This document shows, piece after piece, positions 39,149 to 50,107 of a stretch of 64,000 nucleotides of DNA (the stretch's first letter is position 1; the number at the start of each line of letters is the position of its first letter). Under the pieces are notes generated by a model. It saw only the letters and a list, made by a program, of their open reading frames with translations, was not told the DNA's origin and ran no database searches. Made by a program: the position numbers and the translations under genes. The stretch spans positions 41,729 to 105,728 of the forward strand of contig NZ_JAATVV010000017.1 of NCBI RefSeq assembly GCF_013184775.1, written 5' to 3'. This DNA is from Martelella sp. HB161492 (lineage in GTDB: Bacteria > Pseudomonadota > Alphaproteobacteria > Rhizobiales > Rhizobiaceae).

Positions 39149-40078
39149 GTGTCCCATCCTACACTCAGCATCATTTCGGCGGTCTACAACAAGGCAGACA
39201 TTCTCGCAGAAACCATCGAGAACTGGCGCCGTCAGACGGCATCACTGGGCAATGCAGTCGAATTCGTGCTCGTCGATGATCTTTCGACCGATGGATCTTA
39301 TGCGCTTGCACAATCGCTGGCGGGTGAGGATGAGCGGATAAAGCTGCACCGCCTGCCGCGCAACTGCGGGCCATCGATCGCATTCAACACCGCCGCGGGC
39401 CTCGCCTCGGGACGCTATCTTCTCGCCGCAGACGCCGATGATCTCTTTCCTGACAATGCCATCACGCTGATGCTGGCAGCGGCTGAGAAGCATTGCGCCG
39501 ATCTGGTGTACGGCCGCTCGAAAAGGACATCGGAATATCCGGCCCTTGCCGACGGGGCAGAGATCAAGCCGATTGACGATCCGCTCGGCTTTGCCGTGCG
39601 CAAGAAGCTGGTGCGGATGGGTTTTTTGGCCGAAAAGGCATTATGGACAGCTGCCGGCGGCGCTGATGAAACGATTTTCATCCAGGATCAGTCGCTGCCG
39701 CTTCGCCTCGCCAATCATGCCCGCTGCATGGTCTTTATCGACGATTATGTCTATTACCTGCGCCCGACCGGCGAGAGCAACCTGTCGCGCAACACGCAGC
39801 AGCAGCAGCATGATCGTTTCCTGGCGCTGGCACCATTTCTGCGCCAAAAGGAGCTGCCCGATGAAACGCGCAAGCAGATCATGCGGCAGATGGTCTCGTC
39901 ATCATGGAAGAGAAGACGGGAGTCAGATAGCGCCCTGCCCTATCTTTCACCCGAGTTCCTGACATATATCGTGACACGACTGACAGGCCGTTCACCATCG
40001 CCAGCCTGGTTTGACAAGGAGACAGAGAAATTCCGCAAACTCCCAAACATCCGTCGGCCGGCCGACGCCTCGACCTGA
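39149..40078 (+). CDS. Family 2 glycosyltransferase
   Basis: A GT-A fold enzyme of 309 aa, probably making surface polysaccharide or glycolipid. The N-terminal nucleotide-binding core is LSIISAVYNKADILAETIENW, followed by the first acidic motif LVDDLSTD, then LAADADDLFPDNAI, the DXD-type metal site. A second acidic position, IFIQDQSLPLRLANH, may hold the catalytic base. The start codon is GTG 39149. It overlaps in function with the next gene, 5 bases away. Sugar donor and acceptor are unknown. Confidence 0.85.
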   Translation: MSHPTLSIISAVYNKADILAETIENWRRQTASLGNAVEFVLVDDLSTDGSYALAQSLAGEDERIKLHRLPRNCGPSIAFNTAAGLASGRYLLAADADDLFPDNAITLMLAAAEKHCADLVYGRSKRTSEYPALADGAEIKPIDDPLGFAVRKKLVRMGFLAEKALWTAAGGADETIFIQDQSLPLRLANHARCMVFIDDYVYYLRPTGESNLSRNTQQQQHDRFLALAPFLRQKELPDETRKQIMRQMVSSSWKRRRESDSALPYLSPEFLTYIVTRLTGRSPSPAWFDKETEKFRKLPNIRRPADAST

Positions 40079-40083
40079 GCGCC

Positions 40084-41121
40084 ATGCGCATTCTTATTGT
40101 TGGCTATTTCGACCGCAAACACCTCTTCAGGAATTATTACAGCGTCGAGAACAAGCTCGCCAATGGCTTCGTCCGTGCGGGTCATAATGCCCTGTGCTTT
40201 TCCGATCGCGATCACGCCCGTGAGGCAACGCCCTTCAACACGCAGAAGCTGGGCAAGACGAAGATGCGCGAAAAGCTGATCGAAGCCGCCGGACACTACA
40301 AACCGCATCTGATCGTTTTCGGCCATTGCGATCTGATCGACGGCACCACCTATCAGCGGCTGCGCGACGCGCTCCCGGGCGTGCGACTGGCAGCGTTCAA
40401 TCTTGACCCGATCTTCCGGCCCAAGACGATGGGCGATTTCGCCGAGCGGGCAGCTTATATGGATGCCGTCTTCATCACCACGGCTGACAGGCAGGCGCTG
40501 GAAAAACTGGGCCTGCCCAAGGGCAAAACCTTCTTCATGCCCAATCCGGCCGATGCCGGGATCGAAACCGCCCGCGTTTTTGACATCGCCCGCGAAGACC
40601 TGAAATTCGACGGTCAGTTCCTCGGCACAGGCATCGAGAAGCGGGAAGAGCAGCTCGACCACATCATCGCCCATCTGAGCAAGGACTACCGCTTCAATGC
40701 CGGCGGACGCTCTTTCAATTCCGAACGGCTTACCAGCACCCCCTTCCTTGACGCACTGGCCGAAGGCGCCGTGTCGCCCAATCTGCCGCTTGATGACACC
40801 GACCCTGCCAAGACGCCATATCTCTACAGCTCTGACCGTCTCGGCCAGCTTCTGGGACAGGGCATCACCACCTTGACCTTCGCCGCAAGCCGGCATTGCG
40901 ATCTCTATGAAGACGGTGTCGTTGAATATCGCGACCGTGATCATCTGGTCGCGCTGATGGAGGAGTTGCGCCACGACGATGTGAAGCGCCGCCTCATCGG
41001 TGAAAAAGGGCATCGCATAGCCTTGGAACGCACGAGTTCGACTGTGATCGCAGACTATATTCTCGCCGCGACATTCGGCAACGACACGGCGCATTTTGCA
41101 TGGAACACCAGCCCGGTTTGA
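40084..41121 (+). CDS. Putative glycosyltransferase (GT-B, CgeB-like)
   Basis: A 345-aa protein with features of the GT-B CgeB-like group (glycosyltransferases that also modify spore surfaces in Bacillus). An N-terminal domain starts MRILIVGYFDRKHLFRNYYS; the C-terminal donor-binding domain has LGTGIEKREEQLDHI and a late ELRHDDVKRRLIGEKGHRIA segment. It starts 5 bases after the previous glycosyltransferase, so the two likely act on the same polymer or lipid. Lower certainty than for the family 2 enzyme. Confidence 0.7.
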   Translation: MRILIVGYFDRKHLFRNYYSVENKLANGFVRAGHNALCFSDRDHAREATPFNTQKLGKTKMREKLIEAAGHYKPHLIVFGHCDLIDGTTYQRLRDALPGVRLAAFNLDPIFRPKTMGDFAERAAYMDAVFITTADRQALEKLGLPKGKTFFMPNPADAGIETARVFDIAREDLKFDGQFLGTGIEKREEQLDHIIAHLSKDYRFNAGGRSFNSERLTSTPFLDALAEGAVSPNLPLDDTDPAKTPYLYSSDRLGQLLGQGITTLTFAASRHCDLYEDGVVEYRDRDHLVALMEELRHDDVKRRLIGEKGHRIALERTSSTVIADYILAATFGNDTAHFAWNTSPV

Positions 41122-41147
41122 ACCGTTCTTCAGGGAGGAGAACCCAA

Positions 41148-41495
41148 ATGGCAGATTTTTCGCGTACGCATCGCCTTGTTCGTGACCGTTTACTGGGCGC
41201 GCTCTCGGTTATTTTCGCTGTCTATATGGGCTATCTCGCCCATTCGGACGGCGTCGCACTCGGCCCCTCGATCTTTTACGGCCTGCTGGCCTTCGTGATT
41301 GTCGGCATCGCGCTTCTGGTGCTGCGCGGGCTGATCTACCCGGTCATACTGGCAGCGCTGGTCATCTGGCTATTCGCTCATTACGGCTATGGCTGGGCCG
41401 AAGACATTGTCAGCTATGTCTCTCAGCTTTGCCATGTCGCCTATGTGGAATCGCTGAAACTGTTCAAATCCGCAGACGCCACCATCAGAGCCTGA
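41148..41495 (+). CDS. Small membrane protein of unknown function
   Basis: A 115-aa protein with a strong ribosome site (GGGAGGAG, seven bases before ATG 41148). It has about three hydrophobic segments: LLGALSVIFAVYMGYLAHS, SIFYGLLAFVIVGIALLVL, and LIYPVILAALVIWLFAHYG, with a short cytoplasmic C-terminus. It sits 26 bases after the glycosyltransferase pair and probably belongs to that operon. No family recognised. Confidence 0.8.
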   Translation: MADFSRTHRLVRDRLLGALSVIFAVYMGYLAHSDGVALGPSIFYGLLAFVIVGIALLVLRGLIYPVILAALVIWLFAHYGYGWAEDIVSYVSQLCHVAYVESLKLFKSADATIRA

Positions 41496-41501
41496 GCGAG
41501 C

Positions 41502-41525
41502 GCCGCGGCCAGAACCGGCCGCGGC
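41502..41525 (+). terminator. GC-rich hairpin after the glycosyltransferase operon
   Basis: A 9-bp perfect stem (41502-41510 with 41517-41525) starting 6 bases after the last stop codon, loop AGAACC. No T-run follows, so it may act as a 3'-end stabiliser or rho-assisted end. Confidence 0.5.
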
Positions 41526-41693
41526 ACCGCAAATCGCGGACGCTTTTGCCTGAAACGGAAAGCGCCCTGCCTCAAAGCTTTGCGCGTTCGCGGACGAAAA
41601 GCCGGCGCCGGCGTGTCGCGGAAACACTTCAGATCACCGTGGCGCCGGGCAGACCGTCCGATGATCGACCGCATCGCCGAGCACGGTTGTCGT

Positions 41694-42887
41694 TCAGGCC
41701 GCCAGTCCGTCAAGCAGTGAGCGCAGTGCGGTTTCGGCATCTTCAGAGCGCTCGGAGTGATCGATAAAACCGCCCCCGAAAACCCGCGCATCATTGCCGG
41801 GCGCATCATAGAGAACGCAGGCCTGCCCGTTGGCAATGCCCGCCTCCCCCTCGACCAGATCGACATAGATGCCTGTATCATCGGCATGCAGCACCACCGG
41901 CAGCGGTGGCCGCGTCGAGCGGACCTTGGCAAAGCAGGAAAAACCATCCTTCGCCTGGTCTGCCAGCGGCAGGTCACCCAGCCAGTTGACGTCACGCAGA
42001 TAGATGCGCCGGGTCTCGAGCGCCTCCCGCGGGCCGACGATCACCCGGCGTCCGCGCGCATCGAGATGCACCACGTAAAGCGGCTCACCGGTGGCGACAC
42101 CGAGGCCCTTGCGCTGGCCGATCGTGTAACGGACGATACCGTCATGCTGGCCGAGCACACGACCATCAAGATGGACGATGTCACCGGCCAGCGCCGCATT
42201 CGGCTTGATCTTGGCAATGACATCGGAATATTTGCCCTGCGGCACGAAACAGATGTCCTGGCTGTCGGGTTTTGCCGCAACCACAAGCCCCATGTCTTCG
42301 GCCAGCCGCCGGGTTTCCGACTTCGGCAATCCGCCGAGCGGGAAGCGCAGGAAGTCAATCTGCTCCTGCGTGGTGGCGAACAGGAAATAGCTCTGATCGC
42401 GATCGGCATCGACCGGCCGGTACAGTGCGCGGCGCGACGGGTTCCCGGCTGAAGGATTGTGCCGCGACCGGATATAATGGCCGGTCGCCAGCGCATCGGC
42501 GCCAAGCTCGCGCGCCGTTTGCAGCAGATCAGCAAATTTGACTGTCTGGTTGCAGGCAACGCATGGGATAGGCGTTTCCCCCGCCATATAGCTTTCAGCG
42601 AAAGGATTGATGACCGTCTCGCGGAAGCGCGCCTCGTAATCCAGCACATAATGGGGAATGCCCAGAAGCTCCGAAACGCGACGCGCATCGTCGATATCCT
42701 GGCCGGCGCAGCAGGAGCCCGCCCGGTGCACGGCAGCACCATGATCGTAAAGTTGCAGGGTGATGCCGAGGACATCATAGCCCTCGCGCTTCAGAAGTCC
42801 CGCAACAACGGAACTGTCAACGCCGCCCGACATGGCGACCACGACCCGCGTGTCCTCGGGCTTCTTCTCGATATCCAAAGTGTTCAT
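41694..42887 (-). CDS. mnmA: tRNA-specific 2-thiouridylase MnmA
   Basis: Makes s2U34 in tRNAs for Lys, Glu and Gln. Length is 397 aa. The PP-loop is [18 protein letters not shown], followed by an ATP-binding region, the catalytic cysteine of [16 protein letters not shown], and the second in [19 protein letters not shown] 42887 (MNTLDIEKK) was chosen over the TTG at 42908. No neighbour is coupled to it; it may be expressed alone. Confidence 0.96.
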   Translation of the reverse strand: MNTLDIEKKPEDTRVVVAMSGGVDSSVVAGLLKREGYDVLGITLQLYDHGAAVHRAGSCCAGQDIDDARRVSELLGIPHYVLDYEARFRETVINPFAESYMAGETPIPCVACNQTVKFADLLQTARELGADALATGHYIRSRHNPSAGNPSRRALYRPVDADRDQSYFLFATTQEQIDFLRFPLGGLPKSETRRLAEDMGLVVAAKPDSQDICFVPQGKYSDVIAKIKPNAALAGDIVHLDGRVLGQHDGIVRYTIGQRKGLGVATGEPLYVVHLDARGRRVIVGPREALETRRIYLRDVNWLGDLPLADQAKDGFSCFAKVRSTRPPLPVVLHADDTGIYVDLVEGEAGIANGQACVLYDAPGNDARVFGGGFIDHSERSEDAETALRSLLDGLAA

Positions 42888-43048
42888 TGATCCGCCAGTC
42901 CAGTTCAAGGTTGGATGTGGATAGTGCCGGATTTGATCCGGCTTTCGTTCTTTTCAGGCCTCAAAGGCCCGGTTTCGGCTGCAGATATAGAAAGCAGAAG
43001 GGCAAGAGGCAAGAAAAATGAATTTTTCGCGCCGAAAGACGCAAAAGG

Positions 43049-43471
43049 CTACTCGCGCGGATCAAGACAACTGCCATCACTGAACGGCATTTCATAGGCG
43101 GCAAGTCTGTCGCTATAGGACGCGCCGAAATAAGTGCCGCGCCGAAGATCGAAAGGCTTCATAAGAACCAGCGCACCGACAATATCGTCCGGCAATTCCT
43201 TCGCCACAGGAATGGCAACTCGCTCGCACAATATCCTGGCATCGTCGAACAGCGCATCATCAGCATATCCGACCTCTGCGGGCATATCGGGCACATAGAA
43301 TTCCATGATCAGCATCGTGCCCCATTGTTCGTTGAAGCTGATCTCCACATCCCCACCGGCCAGATGCGCCTGCCGGCCGGAGGGCAGATCCCACGGACCT
43401 GCGGCATGAACGGGCGCACTCGACAAAAGAGCAGTGAAAACCATTCCCGCAGACGAAACAACGAAACGCAT
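43049..43471 (-). CDS. Small secreted protein of unknown function
   Basis: A 140-aa protein with a signal peptide (MRFVVSSAGMVFTALLSSAPVHAAG, cleavage near residue 23) and a mature domain with no known motif. ATG 43471 has GGAGGGG seven bases upstream, which decides the start over the longer frame to 43564. Two cysteines in the mature part (ARILCERVAI and SDGSCLDPRE) could form a disulfide. No close relation to neighbours. The N-terminal signal suggests a periplasmic home. Confidence 0.75.
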   Translation of the reverse strand: MRFVVSSAGMVFTALLSSAPVHAAGPWDLPSGRQAHLAGGDVEISFNEQWGTMLIMEFYVPDMPAEVGYADDALFDDARILCERVAIPVAKELPDDIVGALVLMKPFDLRRGTYFGASYSDRLAAYEMPFSDGSCLDPRE

Positions 43472-43661
43472 GGGCACCCCTCCGCCTAAACCCCGATCGA
43501 AGCCCGGTCTGCGCCAGCTTAAGACCTCATGTTGAAAATGAACAGGCCCCGACGGGACCGACAACCACCGCTTGCCGATGGCCTGAGGAAGGGGAAAGGC
43601 TTTGCGTTAGGCTGGGCGTCAGATTGCGTTTGCCGCGCCGTCCCGGCTGGAAACGGCAGAC

Positions 43662-43698
43662 AAAAAAAGACCCGGTTCCGTTTCCGGAAACCGGGTCA
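43662..43698 (-). terminator. Intrinsic terminator after serA
   Basis: Arms GACCCGGTT and AACCGGGTC (about 43669-43677 and 43689-43697) around a small internal stem; on the minus strand a run of T (the A-tract at 43662-43668) follows. It lies 24 bases past the serA stop. Confidence 0.85.
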
Positions 43699-43721
43699 GT
43701 CGCACTCAAGGTCGTGAAATC

Positions 43722-45317
43722 TTATTCAACCGGAAATTCGAGCGGCTTTGCCTGCTTGATGGCCGGGTTGGACAGAAGCTTGTCGAGAACCGCCTGGGTC
43801 GGCTGTTCATCGACATAGAGAAGCGCAATGGCATCGCCGCCCAGGGCATCGCGTCCGAGCTGGAAGTTGGCGATATTGACGCCAGCCTCGCCGAGCGTCG
43901 TACCCATGAAGCCGATCATGCCGGGCACGTCGGTGTTGGAGATGTAGACCATGTGCGGGCCGACATCGGCATCGATATTGATGCCCTTGATCTGGATGAA
44001 ACGCGGCTTGCCATCCGAGAACACCGTGCCGGCGACCGAACGGGTCTGCTTTTCGGTGGTGACCGTCAGCTTGATATAGCCGTCATAGACGCCCGACTTG
44101 TCGCGCTTGGTCTCCTGCAGGATGATGCCCTTGTCCTTGAGCATGATCGGCGCCGAAACCATGTTGACGTCGGCGACCATCGGACGCAGCAGTCCAGCAA
44201 CCAGCGCGCTGGTGAGCGCCGTGGTGTTCAGCTGTGCAACATTGCCGTCATAGAGCACCTCGACCTGCTTGATCGGGTTTTCCGTGACCTGTCCGGCAAA
44301 GGCGCCCAGAACTTCAGCCAGCTTGATGACCGGCTTCAGACGCGGGGCTTCCTCAGCCGAGATTGACGGCATGTTGATTGCATTGGTAACGGCGCCCTTC
44401 AGGAGGTAATCCGACATCTGCTCTGCAACCTGCAGCGCCACATTTTCCTGCGCTTCCGTGGTCGATGCGCCCAGATGCGGCGTGCAGACGACGTTTGGCA
44501 AGCCGAAAAGCGGGCTTTCCGTTGCCGGCTCGGTCTCGAACACGTCGAAGCCTGCACCTGCGACATGGCCGGACTTGATGGCTTCAGCAAGAGCCGCCTC
44601 ATCGACCAGACCGCCACGGGCGCAGTTGATGATGCGAACGCCCGGCTTGGTCTTGGCCAGTGCTTCGGCGCCGATAATGCCACGGGTCTTGTCTGTCATC
44701 GGCACATGCAGCGTGATGAAATCAGCCTTGGCCAGCAGCTCGTCGAGCTCGACCTTGGTGACGCCGATCGCCTCGGCGCGTTCCTGCGACAGGAAGGGGT
44801 CATAGGCGATGACGTTCATCTTCAGCCCGATGGCGCGGTTGCAGACGATCGAGCCGATATTGCCGGCGCCGATGACGCCGAGCGTCTTGCCGGTGATCTC
44901 GACACCCATGAATTTCGATTTTTCCCACTTGCCGGCCTGGGTCGAGGCATCGGCGGCGGGGATCTGACGGGCCACGGCCAGCATCAGCGAGATTGCATGT
45001 TCTGCGGTGGTGATCGAGTTGCCGAACGGCGTGTTCATGACAATGATGCCGCGGCGCGAGGCGGCAGGGATATCAACATTGTCGACGCCGATACCGGCGC
45101 GGCCGATCACCTTCAGATTGGTGGCTGCTTCGATCAGCTTTTCGGTCGCCTTGGTGGCCGAGCGGATCGCCAGACCATCATACTGGCCGATGATTTCGAG
45201 CAGCTTGTCCTTGTCCTTGCCGAGCTTCGGCTGGAAATCGACGTCTACGCCGCGATCCTTGAAGATCTGCACGGCGGCGTCCGACAAAGCGTCCGATACG
45301 AGTACGCGAGGTGCCAT
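43722..45317 (-). CDS. serA: D-3-phosphoglycerate dehydrogenase (long form)
   Basis: First step of serine synthesis, oxidising 3-phosphoglycerate with NAD. Length is 531 aa: an N-terminal substrate/NAD domain with LGVIGAGNIGSIVCNRAI and the catalytic Arg/Glu/His (NCARGGLVDE, CTPHLGAST), an allosteric-substrate-binding domain (about residues 320-450), and a C-terminal ACT domain (MVYISNTDVPGMIGF), which is typical of serine feedback. The ATG 45317 has AGGAGG, and the longer frame to 45383 is rejected. It is third in a serC-alaE-serA block. Confidence 0.96.
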   Translation of the reverse strand: MAPRVLVSDALSDAAVQIFKDRGVDVDFQPKLGKDKDKLLEIIGQYDGLAIRSATKATEKLIEAATNLKVIGRAGIGVDNVDIPAASRRGIIVMNTPFGNSITTAEHAISLMLAVARQIPAADASTQAGKWEKSKFMGVEITGKTLGVIGAGNIGSIVCNRAIGLKMNVIAYDPFLSQERAEAIGVTKVELDELLAKADFITLHVPMTDKTRGIIGAEALAKTKPGVRIINCARGGLVDEAALAEAIKSGHVAGAGFDVFETEPATESPLFGLPNVVCTPHLGASTTEAQENVALQVAEQMSDYLLKGAVTNAINMPSISAEEAPRLKPVIKLAEVLGAFAGQVTENPIKQVEVLYDGNVAQLNTTALTSALVAGLLRPMVADVNMVSAPIMLKDKGIILQETKRDKSGVYDGYIKLTVTTEKQTRSVAGTVFSDGKPRFIQIKGINIDADVGPHMVYISNTDVPGMIGFMGTTLGEAGVNIANFQLGRDALGGDAIALLYVDEQPTQAVLDKLLSNPAIKQAKPLEFPVE

Positions 45318-45418
45318 GATAGGCCTCCTGTTTTTCTTCTGCGCCGGGCGATCAGCCGCGGCCGGAAATGGGTTCAAAAGCACCGGGCCTCCCGCGGTCC
45401 GGCATCAGAAATTCAGTC

Positions 45419-45871
45419 TCAGCCACCGAGCGACATCGGCTTCTGTCCCGGGTCCGTCAGCCCGAAAAGGCCGCGGACGAATTCGAGAAACATGCCGTAG
45501 GGGCGACCAAGAACCAGCATCAGAACGGCGAAGCCCGCCGCCCCCTTGAGGATCCCACCGGCACCGGCACCGCCGATGACCAGGATGACCACATAGATCG
45601 GCACCTGAAAGGCCAGGAGCGCGAAGGCGTCGGTCGCAAAATCGAAAAGCCGGCCCGAGGGTTTTACCCGGGCAAACAGCCAGTCTCGCCACACGCCATA
45701 AGGTCGCGCCGTCGCGACCATCAGAAGAGCGCCGACGGAACGGGAGACGAGGACCTCGGACCAGTCCATTCCGGCTACGAACCGCTCATTGAGACCGCTG
45801 GTGATGGTGAAGAATATCACCAGCGCCAGCGTATCGGCAATGAAACTCAGAACGCGTGTCGAAAGGATCAC
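45419..45871 (-). CDS. alaE: L-alanine exporter AlaE family protein
   Basis: Membrane protein of 150 aa with four hydrophobic segments. It matches AlaE, the E. coli alanine exporter: FIADTLALVIFFTITSGLNERFVAGMDW near the N-terminus, ASRSVGALLMVATARPYGVWRD-like sequence, and GRPYGMFLEFVR near the end. It lies between serC and serA. Since serC uses glutamate for amination and alanine can accumulate in amino-acid imbalance, a transporter here is sensible, but its substrate in this organism is inference. Confidence 0.82.
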   Translation of the reverse strand: MILSTRVLSFIADTLALVIFFTITSGLNERFVAGMDWSEVLVSRSVGALLMVATARPYGVWRDWLFARVKPSGRLFDFATDAFALLAFQVPIYVVILVIGGAGAGGILKGAAGFAVLMLVLGRPYGMFLEFVRGLFGLTDPGQKPMSLGG

Positions 45872-45898
45872 CGAGGACCTCCCCCGGGGGTTGTCCGC

Positions 45899-47077
<1,179 letters not shown>

Positions 47078-47150
47078 TGGAGCTACCCTTCCAGATAGAG
47101 GCCTCTCGTTGGGGAGAGGTGTCCCGCTGCTGCGTATACGGCAGGCCCTG
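47078..47150 (-). promoter_or_regulatory. Structured leader upstream of serC (serC RNA motif candidate)
   Basis: Just before the start codon lie two inverted repeats: CCTCTC/GAGAGG (47102-47107 with 47114-47119) and a CTGC/GCAG pair around 47127-47141. A conserved RNA called the serC motif is known directly upstream of serC in alphaproteobacteria, and this arrangement fits. I could not check against its covariance model. Confidence 0.45.
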
Positions 47151-47719
47151 AGAATACGCAAGAGAAAAAGAGCAAGGGTAAGGCGGACGTGTAAGTTTGG
47201 GCAGGCATGAACGTGAACATTAAGGGAACAAGCAGGAAAAAGTGACACAAATCTGACACAGCGAATCAGTAAGATGTTCTGCAAAAGTTCCCGGAGACTT
47301 TCGGTTCTCAGGTACCGATGTCGGAAGCTTGTTTTGCAGGCACAACACCGGCTCAGGCGTCCACTTCACCAGCGATCCTGATGATGGCTGGTGCTACAAG
47401 AATTCGAACAGCGGCCAAGATCGTTTGCTGTTACAGCCCCCAATAACGAGCAAGCCCTGCCTCGCCTTCTCTCCTGCATTCCAGCAGTAGATCCAATCAC
47501 CATCACACCGGCGCCTACGGGGCCGGAAGGGGAATAGCGACCCATGTGCTCTGATCGTGTTTGGCTGACATTCATCGGCCGTGGCTGTGATGGCAATTCC
47601 GGCCTAAAGCTGCCGTTGACGTTTCTGACTAGTCCTGCAACGTAGCCCGTCGAAGCGGCCATTAACCTCAAGTAATTTCCCATCGCGGCCCAGAGAAACA
47701 AGGAAGCAATAGCCTGCTG
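47151..47719. other. Gene-poor junction between serC and the prophage-side CHAT gene
   Basis: About 570 bases with no convincing gene; one 111-codon minus-strand ORF (47366-47701) shows no motifs and unusual composition. The serC promoter must lie at the left end. Because housekeeping genes end here and prophage cargo begins, an attachment half-site may be present, but I see no tRNA gene, integrase or matching direct repeat. Confidence 0.4.
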
Positions 47720-49843
47720 CTATTGAAAGAATACAGGGGACGCCCAATTAAAAATATCTTCTGTGGCTTTGAAATTCTCTAGTCGTTCCAATATTTCCCC
47801 TTCGAACTGGTATCGCAGAGACGCAACACGTTGCTCCCAAGGTTCGCGAACACGTTTTAGAGTTTCAGCAAATGCTCCAAAATGGTCATTTTGTGCAGCC
47901 ACCAACTCGGAACAAAATGTCAAACCAAAGGCCGAAGCTACTCGGGGTTCAACGGGCCAGAGGTGCGAAACGGCCGCTTGTGCTGGTGAAGCCAATGAAG
48001 GTGCGAGTCCCAGTTTTTGTATACCACCCAAGCCATCCGAAACGCCGCCATCACAAATGTTCAAGCAAAGGAGGCGCCTCCCTTCGCTATCTTGGTGGAG
48101 GCCCACTAGGTCGTCTACGGCAACCGCCTCATCCTGGTTGACGAGGATTTTTGAGGAACCGAACTCCCAGTGGTCAAAAACTCCGTGCCCTACTACATGG
48201 ATGAAGTCATAGGCAGGATCACGGTACATTTCCAGGAAGTTCTTTCGACCAGCCTCCCGCCCAAGATATACATGAGTTTCGACGTCATGCTTATGAAGAA
48301 ATTCTAACGCCGATTTCGCCTCCATTTCAGAATACCAATCATCACATGAAGCCCAGATGGCTGCCCGCCGAATTTGCCGATCTGGGAGCGGAGTCCTTAG
48401 ACTGGAACTCAACGGCCAGCATTCATTCGCCTCCCGCGAGATCAACGCTTGAAGCGGGTGAAGGTTATGGGGGAAACATGTAAAGGCGCGAGATTCCGCC
48501 AGCTTCTCGACTAAAGCTGGAACATTGTAGAAGTCCTTCAGCGCGTCTTCGAATGCGCTCGCAGAATCTCTGTTCGGCTGCCCGGGACGGGCTGGAACTA
48601 GATTTAGTTCGGGGCCCGCTTGCACTGTTCGAGTCGTTCCCAGCGCGTCGTTGGTGGCTTCATTCATCGCTTCCACTACCTTGGCCGTACCGGCAAATTT
48701 TCCGCGAAAACCGACCATTTCAGTGTCGTTCCCAAGAAACCCAACACCGGAAATTGCAGTCGGCAAAAGGACACTGAACCCGGCAGAAGCAGTTTCAATT
48801 TCACCGCCATACCAAGCGGCAAGAATTCTAGCGAAATCTGCTGCACGATCATTATCTAACGCGAACTTCGCCGCAGGACTCAACAAACTGGACGGCCGAT
48901 CGAGAGCAATCAGCCAATCTGTATAGGTCGGGAAATCATCTCGAACTCCATCTGAGTACTCTTGAGCGGCTTCAACCAAGCGGTCGATGTTCTCATCCCA
49001 GTCCCCGACATCTTCAAACGACGCAAAGAGGTACTGAAAGGGCTCGTGCTGAAGCAGTCGGTCGGGGTAGTCTTGCACTACGATTTTTGCCCATCTGTGG
49101 TGGGGCTCCCCAATTAAATCGCAACTCCTGGTCGAAAATGCTTTGGCGATCAGAGCTTTGATGTCTCTCGGTATGGCTTCTATATCGTAGAGGTTTCTGA
49201 GTTCGGCAGCGACGCTAGCTGCGCTTTCATGCCCCACGCCTCTGCCCCAACACATCAGACTTATCGAAGCCCTTATTGCTAAGCTCATGTCGGCTGGCAG
49301 TTTGAATACTGTGGCTTCCAGAAGCACTGCAATCCTATCTGCCGGAGTCTGCATCGCAGATTGATGACGGGAATAGTAGAAAAAACTGTCAGCCCATTCC
49401 AAAAACGTATTTGGAAAGTTTCTCGGCAACATATCCACTAGATTGCCGACGAAACGAAATAGTCGCCCGTAAATGAACTCTCGTTGAACACTTGACACTA
49501 TTCTGTCGCTCAGGCCGTTATGTATCCAGTCGAAGGCACAATCAAAGCGACCTCTCCTAATCGCAGCCCCAATTGGAGCAACCGAAATCTCAAATTGAAG
49601 ATATTCGAGCAGAAGTAGCTCAACTTCGTCTACCGCGTGCGCTTGGGCTTGAATGATCTCCTCAGAAATCTCAGTGCTGGCTTTGAGGAGTTCGTCAAAT
49701 GATTTGGCTTGGGTTGCAGCCTGTAGATTGTTCAGCGCTTCCAGAAAGCCCGGAATCTGAGGGGCTGACATCGGGCTATCTACGGTGGGAAGGAAAAAGC
49801 CGTAGTCGGCAGAAAGTTCTCGCCAGCTTAAAAACTGATACAA
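47720..49843 (-). CDS. CHAT-domain (caspase-like) protease
   Basis: A 707-aa protein. The C-terminal 200 residues show a CHAT domain: histidine 553 in IHVVGHGVF and cysteine 597 in CLNICDGGV match the caspase-like dyad. The first 430 residues are helical, perhaps repeat-like, and could be a sensor or regulator. The start is TTG 49843 with GGGGGA six bases upstream; an ATG 24 codons later has no ribosome site. Codon use is AT-richer than in the housekeeping genes. CHAT proteases occur in antiphage and cell-death systems; here no partner gene is adjacent apart from the methylase. No membrane segments. Confidence 0.8.
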   Translation of the reverse strand: MYQFLSWRELSADYGFFLPTVDSPMSAPQIPGFLEALNNLQAATQAKSFDELLKASTEISEEIIQAQAHAVDEVELLLLEYLQFEISVAPIGAAIRRGRFDCAFDWIHNGLSDRIVSSVQREFIYGRLFRFVGNLVDMLPRNFPNTFLEWADSFFYYSRHQSAMQTPADRIAVLLEATVFKLPADMSLAIRASISLMCWGRGVGHESAASVAAELRNLYDIEAIPRDIKALIAKAFSTRSCDLIGEPHHRWAKIVVQDYPDRLLQHEPFQYLFASFEDVGDWDENIDRLVEAAQEYSDGVRDDFPTYTDWLIALDRPSSLLSPAAKFALDNDRAADFARILAAWYGGEIETASAGFSVLLPTAISGVGFLGNDTEMVGFRGKFAGTAKVVEAMNEATNDALGTTRTVQAGPELNLVPARPGQPNRDSASAFEDALKDFYNVPALVEKLAESRAFTCFPHNLHPLQALISREANECWPLSSSLRTPLPDRQIRRAAIWASCDDWYSEMEAKSALEFLHKHDVETHVYLGREAGRKNFLEMYRDPAYDFIHVVGHGVFDHWEFGSSKILVNQDEAVAVDDLVGLHQDSEGRRLLCLNICDGGVSDGLGGIQKLGLAPSLASPAQAAVSHLWPVEPRVASAFGLTFCSELVAAQNDHFGAFAETLKRVREPWEQRVASLRYQFEGEILERLENFKATEDIFNWASPVFFQ

Positions 49844-50107
49844 TTGGATTCCCCCAAGAAATTTGGTCTACATCTGTAGCTTTGTATACTTTTCATACTA
49901 GCTGCGCCCATGCAGCGCGAACATATAAATTATCGAGAACTGCCTTCAAAGATCAGGCCAGCTATTTTTCGGCTCCTGCGAACGACTGCGTAGCACCTTT
50001 TATGGACCTCCGCTTGCAGCACAGCGAACGGCCGCTTTCGGGAGAAGGTCGAGAAGCTGAAAACGTCCAAATTGTCAGCGCATAGCAGCCATCAGAATGC
50101 CCTCCCC

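Noticed and set aside
47366..47701. 111-codon minus-strand ORF between serC and the CHAT gene
   Set aside because: No ribosome site of quality, no motifs, odd composition; kept as gene-poor region.
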